Below are positions 40,220 through 46,624 of a DNA stretch of 53,276 nt, one piece after another. Numbering within the stretch: position 1 is the first letter of the stretch; every line of letters starts with the position of its first letter. Location: the IMG/VR virus record IMGVR_UViG_3300034152_000987, positions 1-53,276 of that record, one strand, 5' to 3'. This DNA is from a virus. The position numbers were made by a program, and so were the translations under genes. The notes beneath the pieces are model-generated. The model was not told the origin of the DNA, searched no databases, and was given only the letters and a program-made list of their open reading frames with translations.

Positions 40220-40528
40220 ATGGGAATCTATGCGGACATCAGGGGAACACAGGTCAAAGCATCTGGCCTGGTTGCCAAGGTGGTCTGCAAGGCGACAGGC
40301 ACAGAGTGTGCTGATGAAGCCCCTCTAGATAGAGACGGCGCTATCAGAGCACTCAACATCCTGGATGCCATGTTCAGCGATGGACTATCGCTGTCCAGGG
40401 TGGACATGGATGGTGTGCGAATTGCCGCGGCGGACTGTTGGGACATAGCAGCTGTCGCAGAATTCGCGGCTCGCCTTGTGGATTGGTTGGTTAACGACCA
40501 AACCGGAGAGCCAATACGGTTCGGTTAG
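40220..40528 (+). CDS. Hypothetical early protein
   Basis: This 102-residue protein is Ala/Asp-rich with no recognised family (GLVAKVVCKATGTECADEA, AAVAEFAARLVDWLVND). The ATG at 40220 follows GAGGAGGTG by 6 nt. Its stop codon sits inside a hairpin. Confidence 0.6.
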   Translation: MGIYADIRGTQVKASGLVAKVVCKATGTECADEAPLDRDGAIRALNILDAMFSDGLSLSRVDMDGVRIAAADCWDIAAVAEFAARLVDWLVNDQTGEPIRFG

Positions 40529-40619
40529 TTGGAAACCAACTAAACCGCCGAAACCCCATACACTAACCAGGCTTAGGCCCGTGGGGTACATAACTACCGA
40601 AGGGGTGTTATAAGGTAGT
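40523..40619 (+). other. Three consecutive hairpins before the 42-residue membrane gene
   Basis: TTAGTTGG/CCAACTAA (40525-40543), ACCCCA/TGGGGT with an inner GGC-TTAG-GCC (40553-40587), and ACTACC/GGTAGT (40593-40619). They fill the whole spacer. The TTAG loop recalls the 56-bp repeats. Confidence 0.65.
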
Positions 40620-40646
40620 ATTTTCATAATGAAAGGAGGGGATGAC

Positions 40647-40775
40647 ATGGACGACGACCGCTTCTTGAAAATTCTTGACGTGGTTGAGATAGCTCTGTAC
40701 GTCATCGCGTTGTTTGGCGGCGGGGCCTTTGGCGTGTGGTACTTTCTCACCATGGCCTGTCTTCTAACAACCTAA
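40647..40775 (+). CDS. Tiny early membrane protein
   Basis: This 42-residue protein has an acidic N-terminus (MDDDRFLKIL) and one membrane helix (IALYVIALFGGGAFGVWYFL). AAAGGAGGGGATGAC precedes the ATG. Early phage membrane peptides often block superinfection, which is a possibility here. Confidence 0.6.
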   Translation: MDDDRFLKILDVVEIALYVIALFGGGAFGVWYFLTMACLLTT

Positions 40776-40783
40776 ATGGGGTG

Positions 40784-40839
40784 GGCCCCTTAGGGGGCCC
40801 TTCTCTCAATCAGCCCTGGAAACAGGGCTGTTTGAGAGG
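40784..40839 (+). repeat. Tandem-hairpin leader element, copy 2
   Basis: Identical to copy 1 over 56 bp. It ends 3 bases inside the ribosome site GAGGTGATAACC of the next gene, so folding could control its translation. Confidence 0.9.
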
Positions 40840-40850
40840 AGGTGATAACC

Positions 40851-41027
40851 ATGAAACCTATTTATTGTGGTCCCCCCAAAAAACCTCTCTCCAAGTTGGA
40901 GCAGGAGTGGGTTTGGATTTGTGAGGACTACGAAGAAATCCGAAACAGGCCCGGAAGAGGTTTTGTCGAGGAAAGGCGAAAGTTGCTTGCCAGAAAGTGT
41001 CGCCTGGAAAGGCTACTCGGATGGTAG
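40851..41027 (+). CDS. Hypothetical early protein
   Basis: This 58-residue protein has a basic C-terminal helix (FVEERRKLLARKCRLERLL) after a Pro-rich start. GAGGAGGTGATAACC precedes its ATG, the same leader as the next gene. Confidence 0.6.
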   Translation: MKPIYCGPPKKPLSKLEQEWVWICEDYEEIRNRPGRGFVEERRKLLARKCRLERLLGW

Positions 41028-41033
41028 AGAACA

Positions 41034-41089
41034 GGCCCCTTAGGGGGCCCTTCTCTCAATCAGCCCTGGAAACAGGGCTGTTTGAGAGG
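41034..41089 (+). repeat. Tandem-hairpin leader element, copy 3
   Basis: Identical to copies 1 and 2 over the 56-bp core; also followed by GAGGTGATAACC and a start codon, here GTG. Confidence 0.9.
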
Positions 41090-41100
41090 AGGTGATAACC

Positions 41101-41412
41101 GTGAAGGAAATGACAATGAAAACAGAAGAAGCTGTGGTCAAAGTCAAGGAGATTGTGGAAACCCTCAAACGCTTGGTTAAAGGACTGGAATCCTGTCTTG
41201 AACTGATTCCAAACAACAGCCCCAATTGGGAAATCACTTTTAACAAGTATGAGAAAGCGCACGAATGTTTTTCAGCCGCCCGAAAGAAATTGGAGTGGCT
41301 TAAGATTTCTCCTTACGCCAAAGCTTGCGTCAATCTCAACCGGCTTCTTCCCTCACAATTGAAAGGAGGTGAAAGAAATGATGCAGATTTGCACCTCGGA
41401 AGAAGCGATTAA
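41101..41412 (+). CDS. Hypothetical early helical protein
   Basis: This 103-residue protein starts at GTG and is mostly helical (EAVVKVKEIVETLKRLVKG, NKYEKAHECFSAARKKLEW). Its end overlaps the next gene by 35 bp. Unrecognised. Confidence 0.55.
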   Translation: MKEMTMKTEEAVVKVKEIVETLKRLVKGLESCLELIPNNSPNWEITFNKYEKAHECFSAARKKLEWLKISPYAKACVNLNRLLPSQLKGGERNDADLHLGRSD

Positions 41413-41626
41413 ACTCATTCAAGAAGAAGTCATTGACTTCTTGTCTCTCATCGCCATACGAATGTTCGAAGCTGGACAGTGTTTCAGCGACGAATTCACT
41501 GAGGTGTTCGCTCAAAGGGAACGAGCTCGAAACAGGCAGAACGAGCTTTTGGTGGCGCAAACTCTTTCCGTTAAACCCATTTACGTCATGCTGGACGTCA
41601 ACAACATGATAACAATAACAAAATAG
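41378..41626 (+). CDS. Hypothetical early helical protein
   Basis: This 82-residue protein (EEAIKLIQEEVIDFLSLIA, FAQRERARNRQNELLVAQ) has AAAGGAGGTGAAAGAA before its ATG. Predicted all-helical; no family. Confidence 0.6.
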   Translation: MMQICTSEEAIKLIQEEVIDFLSLIAIRMFEAGQCFSDEFTEVFAQRERARNRQNELLVAQTLSVKPIYVMLDVNNMITITK

Positions 41627-41638
41627 GAGGTGAAACGA

Positions 41639-41779
41639 GTGGAGGAAATGAAGAGAATCAAAGGCAAACTTGTCATCGTAAACAAAGAAACTCAAAGCGA
41701 TCTCAAAACTCTTAGACGCATGCGGAAAGAAGTGTTTCGCATGAAAAAAAGAATAGAACGATTGAAGGGAGGTGAATGA
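41639..41779 (+). CDS. Short basic early protein
   Basis: This 46-residue protein starts at GTG after GGAGGTGAAACGA. It is Lys/Arg-rich (DLKTLRRMRKEVFRMKKRIE) and its 3' end encodes the ribosome site of the next gene. Confidence 0.5.
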   Translation: MEEMKRIKGKLVIVNKETQSDLKTLRRMRKEVFRMKKRIERLKGGE

Positions 41780-41780
41780 A

Positions 41781-42047
41781 ATGACAAGGACCGTTTTTCA
41801 TGGTTTGCGCGAAACGTTGGACAAACAATACGATGACCCTGTGATTGCCACGTTGATTCACAAACTCGAAAGCGTTCTTCCAGAACCTTGTGAAAGCGAG
41901 TGGGCAATCTCCGTTCCAGAACCGTGCTCCATGCTTCACAACTTGATTGGCTCCATAGCGTTCGCCCTTGGATACAAATTCACGTTCTTATTCATGGATT
42001 GTGAAGGAAACCTGGCGCTGACCTCTTTGCCAACTGAACTAAATTGA
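41781..42047 (+). CDS. Hypothetical early protein
   Basis: This 88-residue protein (VFHGLRETLDKQYDDPVIA, LGYKFTFLFMDCEG) has GGAGGTGAATGAA before its ATG. No recognised family. Confidence 0.6.
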   Translation: MTRTVFHGLRETLDKQYDDPVIATLIHKLESVLPEPCESEWAISVPEPCSMLHNLIGSIAFALGYKFTFLFMDCEGNLALTSLPTELN

Positions 42048-42061
42048 AGGAGGTGGAAAAA

Positions 42062-42229
42062 ATGTCGTCGAGGGTGGCCAAAATAGAAGTCAAGAGACTG
42101 GTCGTTTGCCCAAGTTGCAACAGAGAAATCATTATTTGTTCTGAAAACGACGGCGACGTGGAAGAGTACGTCTCTGACTTCACTTGCCCTTACTGCAAGA
42201 ATTTGATAAGAGCACCCAATTACAGTTAG
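42062..42229 (+). CDS. Small zinc-ribbon early protein
   Basis: This 55-residue protein has VCPSCNREI and TCPYCKNLI about 23 residues apart, a minimal zinc ribbon. GGAGGTGGAAAAA precedes the ATG. Possible transcription or nuclease inhibitor, but unproven. Confidence 0.6.
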   Translation: MSSRVAKIEVKRLVVCPSCNREIIICSENDGDVEEYVSDFTCPYCKNLIRAPNYS

Positions 42230-42243
42230 AGGAGGTGAAAACA

Positions 42244-42549
42244 ATGAGCGTGAAAGACGAACTCAGGCGCTTTTACAACGTCATGAAAGAAACTGAAATT
42301 CCAGTGGTCAAGGAAAGGATTGTTGAAAAGCACTACTGGGGCAACAAGTTTCTTTTTGAAGACGGCGTAGGAGAATTCATCACTCCAAAGTCTTTGGAGA
42401 TTCAGGCAAAGGAAGACGGGGAAGAAGGAATGATGGCCGTATTGAACATTTTGTACGACTACATTGGAACTTATTCCCCGGAAGCCGCTGAAGAAGCTGA
42501 CGCAGTGGCAAACCGAGTTTTCAATTTTTGTCAGCGAAAGGACCGTTGA
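42244..42549 (+). CDS. Hypothetical early protein
   Basis: This 101-residue acidic protein (KDELRRFYNVMKETEIP, PEAAEEADAVANRVFNF) starts at the ATG after GAGGAGGTGAAAACA. Unrecognised. Confidence 0.6.
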   Translation: MSVKDELRRFYNVMKETEIPVVKERIVEKHYWGNKFLFEDGVGEFITPKSLEIQAKEDGEEGMMAVLNILYDYIGTYSPEAAEEADAVANRVFNFCQRKDR

Positions 42550-42557
42550 AAGAGTTG

Positions 42558-42721
42558 GCAGCGACGAAACTTGCAACGTCGTCGTTGCCTCTCTTCACGG
42601 GGGTCGTTAGGCAGAGCTGGCACCGTTGAACGCGGATTTAACCCCAGCACCGCGAACAAATAAAGCGCGCCACAATAACGTGGTGGTTCGCACTTGCGAC
42701 AGCTTAGCGACCCCCATGAAG
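42558..42721 (+). ncRNA. Candidate structured RNA with three-way junction
   Basis: No frame covers this spacer. Hairpin 1 pairs 42558-42566 with 42580-42588 (9 bp). A long closing stem pairs CTTCA + GGGGGTCG (42593-42606) with CGACCCCC + TGAAG (42708-42721). Inside are GCTGG/CCAGC (42616-42648) and a stacked arm GCGAAC/GTTCGC with CGCCAC/GTGGTG (42652-42691). It is not a tRNA. It may be a regulatory RNA or an mRNA leader for the gene at 42755. Confidence 0.6.
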
Positions 42722-42754
42722 GGAATTAAATAGAAAGTAAAAGAGGTAAAGAAA

Positions 42755-43198
42755 ATGAAACTTAGTGCTAAAGGAGAGAGTGTACGCAATGGCAAGGGGA
42801 TAACATTACACACAAATGACACCGTATGGATTATCACCGAACACGTGAGTGAAACAGGACAAACATTCCCATTAAGTAGAATCTTTCTTTCCCCCATGGA
42901 TGCCTGGAAACACATAGTGCGTCTTATCCATGACATTAAACAAGCAGCTATACTTACCCGTTGTGGTGAAATAGTGCGTGCTCCGTTTTATAGCAAAGAT
43001 GGGCCTACTATTAGGGATTGGTTAAAGTATTCAAACACAAAGGAATTTAGAGATAGGTTTTTACCAATAACCATCGACGTACCACATAAATTCACAGACG
43101 TAAAGAAGGTAAACTTAAGTGTAGCAATACGCGTTCCAGCTCTTGCTGGAAAGGATTCTATTACTTACACATTTTGCATCCACAGTTGTTTGGTGTAA
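42755..43198 (+). CDS. Hypothetical protein of foreign composition
   Basis: This 147-residue protein has no recognised family (VWIITEHVSETGQTF, FCIHSCLV). Codons are AT-richer (many TTA, ATA, ACA) than flanking genes, and its ribosome site (GAGGTAAAGAAA) differs from the GGAGGTGA used around it. Both point to later insertion, with the structured RNA just upstream as part of the same unit. Confidence 0.6.
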   Translation: MKLSAKGESVRNGKGITLHTNDTVWIITEHVSETGQTFPLSRIFLSPMDAWKHIVRLIHDIKQAAILTRCGEIVRAPFYSKDGPTIRDWLKYSNTKEFRDRFLPITIDVPHKFTDVKKVNLSVAIRVPALAGKDSITYTFCIHSCLV

Positions 43199-43222
43199 AT
43201 ATAACAAAAAGGAGGTGAAAAC

Positions 43223-43468
43223 ATGCGTTGGGACGGAATTCAACTGCATCTCAATCAGTATGAGTTGATGACGATGAAAACCGCTTTGTCCAGCGGTGGT
43301 TTGGAAAAAGCCACTGATTGGCTTCATCGAAGGTCAATTCAAGAAAACATGAACGTTCCAAGATTGTGCTGCGCCCATTCAGCCATGGTTTATCACAACA
43401 TGCTGGAAACCATAACTCCTCAAACTAGGAAGGAGTGGGAAGCGTTGTACAAAAAGTTAAGGAGGTGA
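43223..43468 (+). CDS. Hypothetical early protein
   Basis: This 81-residue protein (YELMTMKTALSSGGLEKA, WEALYKKLRR) has AAAGGAGGTGAAAAC before its ATG. Helical; unrecognised. Confidence 0.6.
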   Translation: MRWDGIQLHLNQYELMTMKTALSSGGLEKATDWLHRRSIQENMNVPRLCCAHSAMVYHNMLETITPQTRKEWEALYKKLRR

Positions 43469-43473
43469 TGCTT

Positions 43474-43653
43474 GTGTCTGATTTTGACCTTGGTTTCGAA
43501 GACTTTGCTTGGGTCGGCGGCGCCATTGGCGCTGCCGAGGAAGAATTGTTTGAGGAAACCAAACTAAGAAAGAAACTTGGAAAGAAAACGCTGGAAGAAG
43601 AATTGAACCCTGACGTGAACGACGTCGGAGACGGGCTTGACGATTGCTTCTAG
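43474..43653 (+). CDS. Acidic early protein
   Basis: This 59-residue protein starts at GTG 8 nt after AAGGAGG, which overlaps the previous stop. It is strongly acidic (FDLGFEDFAW, EEELNPDVNDVGDGLDD), a profile of DNA-mimic or inhibitor proteins, but nothing more can be said. Confidence 0.5.
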   Translation: MSDFDLGFEDFAWVGGAIGAAEEELFEETKLRKKLGKKTLEEELNPDVNDVGDGLDDCF

Positions 43654-43680
43654 CAAACCCATGAAAGGAGGACTGAACCG

Positions 43681-43986
43681 ATGAAGGATTTACTAAACAA
43701 GATTAAGGCGGAGGTAGAAAAGGTTGTTAACAACAACCAGGCTGCTGCCAAGACAAAGAAGTTTCTTGCGGCACGAAAAGGTAAAGAAAACACGAATCAT
43801 TTTGTTGTGGGCGTGGGAGTGGTTGCCATAGTGCTTGTTGGCATTATTCTATCTCCAATACTCCTTCCGCTGGCAGCCCTTGGTGGTCTTTTAGCCATAG
43901 GCGTGGCGGGTATATGGCTGATTGGAAGAATCATTAACTGGATGGCTAGTCATGCCCATCGCGCACCGGTTAAAGACAGTGAATAA
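43681..43986 (+). CDS. Early two-helix membrane protein
   Basis: This 101-residue protein has a basic helical N-terminus (KIKAEVEKVVNNNQAAAKTK) and two membrane helices (VVGVGVVAIVLVGIILSPIL and LAALGGLLAIGVAGIWLIG). GAAAGGAGGACTGAACCG precedes the ATG. Possible superinfection or membrane-modifying protein. Confidence 0.65.
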   Translation: MKDLLNKIKAEVEKVVNNNQAAAKTKKFLAARKGKENTNHFVVGVGVVAIVLVGIILSPILLPLAALGGLLAIGVAGIWLIGRIINWMASHAHRAPVKDSE

Positions 43987-43993
43987 CAAACTC

Positions 43994-44031
43994 GAACCAC
44001 TAGGCTTCTTTACATTGAAGTCTAGTGGTTC
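43994..44031 (+). other. Hairpin before the 97-residue gene
   Basis: GAACCACTAG (43994-44003) pairs perfectly with CTAGTGGTTC (44022-44031); after a mismatch, CTTC/GAAG extends it. It lies 25 bp before the next start codon. Confidence 0.7.
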
Positions 44032-44056
44032 CTTAACCAGAGAGGAGGTGATGATT

Positions 44057-44350
44057 GTGAACGTCATAATAACCAACCACGCCATTGAGCGTTTTCAGAA
44101 GAGATCCAATAAAAAAGAACTAAAATTCACAACGGCTGAGAGCGCCCTTCTCAATCTTTTCTTTTACTCTATTGAAGAAGGCCGGCTACACGGAAATTAC
44201 GGAGACGTGAAATCACGTAGAAGCCGGGACGGCAGATGGCGATTTTTGTACAAAACAAAAAACTCTCCTAAGACATACGTTGTGTTAACATGCGTCAGAA
44301 TAACCAACAGAAACTTCATAACTAGAAGACCTCACCGAAAACATTGGTGA
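44057..44350 (+). CDS. Hypothetical early protein (possible RelE/DUF4258-like fold)
   Basis: This 97-residue basic protein starts at GTG after GAGGAGGTGATGATT. The layout NHAIERFQKRSNKK, a central helix and paired strands RWRFLYKTK and TYVVLTCV resembles DUF4258/RelE-like small folds, though the resemblance is weak. Confidence 0.5.
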   Translation: MNVIITNHAIERFQKRSNKKELKFTTAESALLNLFFYSIEEGRLHGNYGDVKSRRSRDGRWRFLYKTKNSPKTYVVLTCVRITNRNFITRRPHRKHW

Positions 44351-44364
44351 AAGGAGGATTAGCC

Positions 44365-44670
44365 ATGATGGAAGAAAACGTAAAGGCAATCAGAATGAGT
44401 TTTAACGGACAAACCCTCATCGCGCAAAGAACCACTTACCCAAACGGCATGATTTCCATCCAACTTTTCAACTTAGAAGGGATGCCATTCGCAAAGGCCA
44501 CAATCGACTCTTTGCCCGAACTGCCCGCCAAGGGCTGCGCTTTCGTAAAAAACTACGCTGAAAACAACGGCGTCTTGGAAGCGTTGGAAGAAGCGGGGCT
44601 TGTCAAGCCCACTGGAAATAAAATGAGCGTTGGCTACGCGGAAGCCGACGAGGTGGAAGTTTTGTTCTAA
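44365..44670 (+). CDS. DUF4313-like protein
   Basis: This 101-residue protein has the pattern I associate with DUF4313: SFNGQTLIAQRTTYPNG, ISIQLFNLEGMPFAKATI, then CAFVKNYAENNGVLEALEE. The family is common in phages and plasmids but has no known activity. AAGGAGGATTAGCC precedes the ATG. Confidence 0.5.
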   Translation: MMEENVKAIRMSFNGQTLIAQRTTYPNGMISIQLFNLEGMPFAKATIDSLPELPAKGCAFVKNYAENNGVLEALEEAGLVKPTGNKMSVGYAEADEVEVLF

Positions 44671-44691
44671 ATTAAACTGAACTTGGAGAGC

Positions 44692-44790
44692 GACGGGCGT
44701 AGAACTTTAGGCCCGTCCCTCTCTCAAGCCCTCTTCATCGTTTTGGAAAAGAACGCGTTCTTTTTCAAACGATGAAGAGGGCTTGAGAGG
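44692..44790 (+). other. Paired hairpins including a ~32-bp stem
   Basis: GACGGGC/GCCCGTC (44692-44717) is followed by a 23-bp perfect stem, 44721-44743 with 44767-44789, that continues inward for about nine more pairs to a CGCG loop. The outer bases CTCTCAA / TTGAGAG are the same as in the 56-bp leader repeats although the interior is different. A stem this long is a likely RNase III target. Confidence 0.75.
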
Positions 44791-44820
44791 GGACTCCAAT
44801 CCCCTCCTAGGAAAGGGGGT

Positions 44821-45105
44821 GGTTAAGTGCCTTCCTCTAACTCATTAGACCCTAAGTGGTTATTTGGGCTGGTTTTAATGGGTCTGCCAGCATTGCAACC
44901 GTGAGCGGACAGCCCAGCCGCAAGTTTGCCGAACTCGTCGCGAGGCGGGGGCGGAAAGCCAGGGGTCCGCTTGCACTGACTGGGACGGCGTGAGTTTGCG
45001 CCAGCGCGTGAATTTACGCCAGCGAGATACCCTGATGCCACCGCATTTAGTTCATGGCAAACAAACCGCAATGGACCGCTGGCAAAAAACGACATCCACG
45101 TTTGA
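44821..45105 (+). other. 285-bp gene-less spacer with secondary structure and an 18-bp tandem repeat
   Basis: No convincing gene was found; the minus-strand frame here lacks a start signal. GCGGAC/GTCCGC and GGGCTG/CAGCCC pairs suggest folding. An 18-bp unit is repeated directly at 44989-45006 and 45007-45024 with two differences. It may be a structured RNA, the leader of the 45123 gene or a replication site. Confidence 0.4.
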
Positions 45106-45122
45106 AAAGGAGGTGATGTAGA

Positions 45123-45317
45123 ATGCGTTCAAGCAAAGTCAAGGCTCTTGTCGACAGGGCTGACAACGCTGGCTACGTGCCGGTTCTGTCCGGTAAAAAG
45201 CGCAGGAGCATGAAGACCATGCCTTGCCCCAAAGTTCACAGCCACACGGCCATCGTTTTTCGCCCCAAGAACAACCCAAAGGGCAAGAGAGTCGTCAGGT
45301 GCCCTTATTGCGCTTAA
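45123..45317 (+). CDS. Small basic zinc-type early protein
   Basis: This 64-residue protein is Lys/Arg-rich (SGKKRRSMKTMPCPKVHSH) with a C-terminal CPYC and an upstream Cys/His pair that could complete a zinc site. AAAAGGAGGTGATGTAGA precedes the ATG. Confidence 0.6.
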   Translation: MRSSKVKALVDRADNAGYVPVLSGKKRRSMKTMPCPKVHSHTAIVFRPKNNPKGKRVVRCPYCA

Positions 45318-45324
45318 CCTCGTG

Positions 45325-45344
45325 AGGGGGGCCTTGACCCCCCT
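45325..45344 (+). other. G/C hairpin before the HTH gene
   Basis: Six G (45326-45331) pair with six C (45338-45343) around CCTTGA. It follows the previous stop by 7 bp and could act as an attenuator; no T run follows. Confidence 0.6.
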
Positions 45345-45375
45345 TGCCCAACCTCATTTGAAAAGGAGGCAAACA

Positions 45376-46029
45376 ATGTCTTGGAAAAGCGAACACATGA
45401 ATTTAAAACCTCTTCCAAGAGGTGAGGCTAGGGGAGGTATTAAAATAAGTGATGTCCCTCCTCGTACTCCGGCTAATGATAAAAGAATGCGTAAGCGTCA
45501 TAGAAATCTGTATGGTTCTACAAAGTTTACGGACATACAGATTGTTTACTTCTTTTTAAAACATAAAGGTGTTTGTGAAAAAGCGTCAGCATATTTAGGG
45601 TATAAAAGCCACTGGGGTTTTATTTGTAGAGTAAGAAAAATAGTATACAATGGTTCACCATTAAAACCTCAAGGTAAAAAGAAGTCCTCATTTACCTCTC
45701 AAGAATTACAAGTTGCCATGGAACTTTCTAAAGGAGTAATTCCTGACGCAGCAAGGTTGCTTGGCGTTAACAAATCTACTGTAAGACAGCGTTGCTGTAA
45801 AGAAGGTATTAAGGTGCGTATCGGTCCTAGAAAAGGACGTTCAACTACAACCCTTACGTATAAGGAGAGCCTAAAGATAGGTAAACTCTTAATTAAAAGA
45901 GATGGAAACATAGGAACCGTCGCAAAAGAACTTAAACAAACTCCACAAACGATTGTATGGAAGGTAGCCAGGATGTACATCATTGACGTTCTTGGCATCG
46001 GTGAGTACAAAAAATCAAAACAATCCTGA
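45376..46029 (+). CDS. HTH DNA-binding protein of foreign composition
   Basis: This 217-residue protein has a basic N-terminal region and two helix-turn-helix segments: IPDAARLLGVNKSTVRQR near residue 125 and IGTVAKELKQTPQTIVWKV near residue 185, like Fis or resolvase-type HTH units. Coding is AT-rich against its GC-richer neighbours. It may be a regulator acquired with its own control, or derive from a mobile-element protein. Confidence 0.6.
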   Translation: MSWKSEHMNLKPLPRGEARGGIKISDVPPRTPANDKRMRKRHRNLYGSTKFTDIQIVYFFLKHKGVCEKASAYLGYKSHWGFICRVRKIVYNGSPLKPQGKKKSSFTSQELQVAMELSKGVIPDAARLLGVNKSTVRQRCCKEGIKVRIGPRKGRSTTTLTYKESLKIGKLLIKRDGNIGTVAKELKQTPQTIVWKVARMYIIDVLGIGEYKKSKQS

Positions 46030-46048
46030 TTCAAAAGGAGGTGATTGC

Positions 46049-46288
46049 GTGAAAAACTCTTGTGGTTTTGAGGGTCCCAACGCAGGGTCCTTTGAAGAAG
46101 TCCCAGATTTTTTGGGAGAAATTGACGACGAGTTCAGCTCTTGGGATTACCCGCCTGGCACAATGTTCATGTTCTGGTGGGAAAGTTTGATGATGACGTC
46201 TGGTTTTTTCAATGGAGTGAAACACAACTTTGAAACCGCCGAAATGTCTCGCAGTTATTGGGGCAGGTGGCATGAAAAAAGGAGGTAG
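46049..46288 (+). CDS. Hypothetical early protein
   Basis: This 79-residue protein starts at GTG after AAGGAGGTGATTGC. It is acidic then aromatic (FEEVPDFLGEIDDEFSSWD, MFMFWWESLMM). Unrecognised. Confidence 0.55.
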   Translation: MKNSCGFEGPNAGSFEEVPDFLGEIDDEFSSWDYPPGTMFMFWWESLMMTSGFFNGVKHNFETAEMSRSYWGRWHEKRR

Positions 46289-46291
46289 ATT

Positions 46292-46501
46292 ATGCGTTCG
46301 CCAAAACAAGTGAACATTTATGACTTGTCTGGAGGTCTCATTGCAGGCGGTTTGATGTCTCTTGACACAGTCAAACAAAAAGTAGAGGAAAGAAACGGCG
46401 ACGTCAACGCCGTGGAAACCTTGTGGGAGGAATCCAACGGAAGCGTTTACGTGGAGGATTACGCAAAAACGGTAAAAGTGAGCATTTCAAACATTTTCTA
46501 A
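46292..46501 (+). CDS. Hypothetical early protein
   Basis: This 69-residue protein (VNIYDLSGGLIAGGLMS, SVYVEDYAKTVKVSI) has AAAAAGGAGGTAGATT before its ATG. Alpha/beta; no family. Confidence 0.6.
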   Translation: MRSPKQVNIYDLSGGLIAGGLMSLDTVKQKVEERNGDVNAVETLWEESNGSVYVEDYAKTVKVSISNIF

Positions 46502-46624
46502 AGGAGGTTTGAGTTCTGAAGACGGCCATCAGCTGGAGGTCTGGTGGCCGCTTCTTGAGGACTTCAATCCACGTTAAAAAGGAGGTAAATTCAAACAACG
46601 CTCAATCAGAAAGGAGGAACCGAA
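46502..46624 (+). other. Spacer with three Shine-Dalgarno sites, two lacking an ATG
   Basis: AAGGAGG (46502), AAAAAGGAGG (about 46577) and AAAGGAGG (46609) occur in a row; only the last leads to an ATG, that of the SLOG gene. The first two may mark decayed genes or non-standard starts; a 22-codon frame LSSEDGHQLEVWWPLL... follows the first. Confidence 0.4.

Noticed and set aside
40048-41089. CRISPR array
   Set aside because: The three repeats are 56 bp, self-complementary, 250-740 bp apart and separated by genes, with no spacer pattern.
42599-42715. tRNA or tmRNA reading of the structured spacer
   Set aside because: The closing stem resembles an acceptor stem, but there is no proper D-arm, anticodon arm, T-arm or CCA-adjacent layout.
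44823-45095. Minus-strand frame of 90 codons in the early spacer
   Set aside because: It opposes the direction of all neighbours, has no ribosome site and has Arg/Gly/Pro-rich content typical of chance frames.
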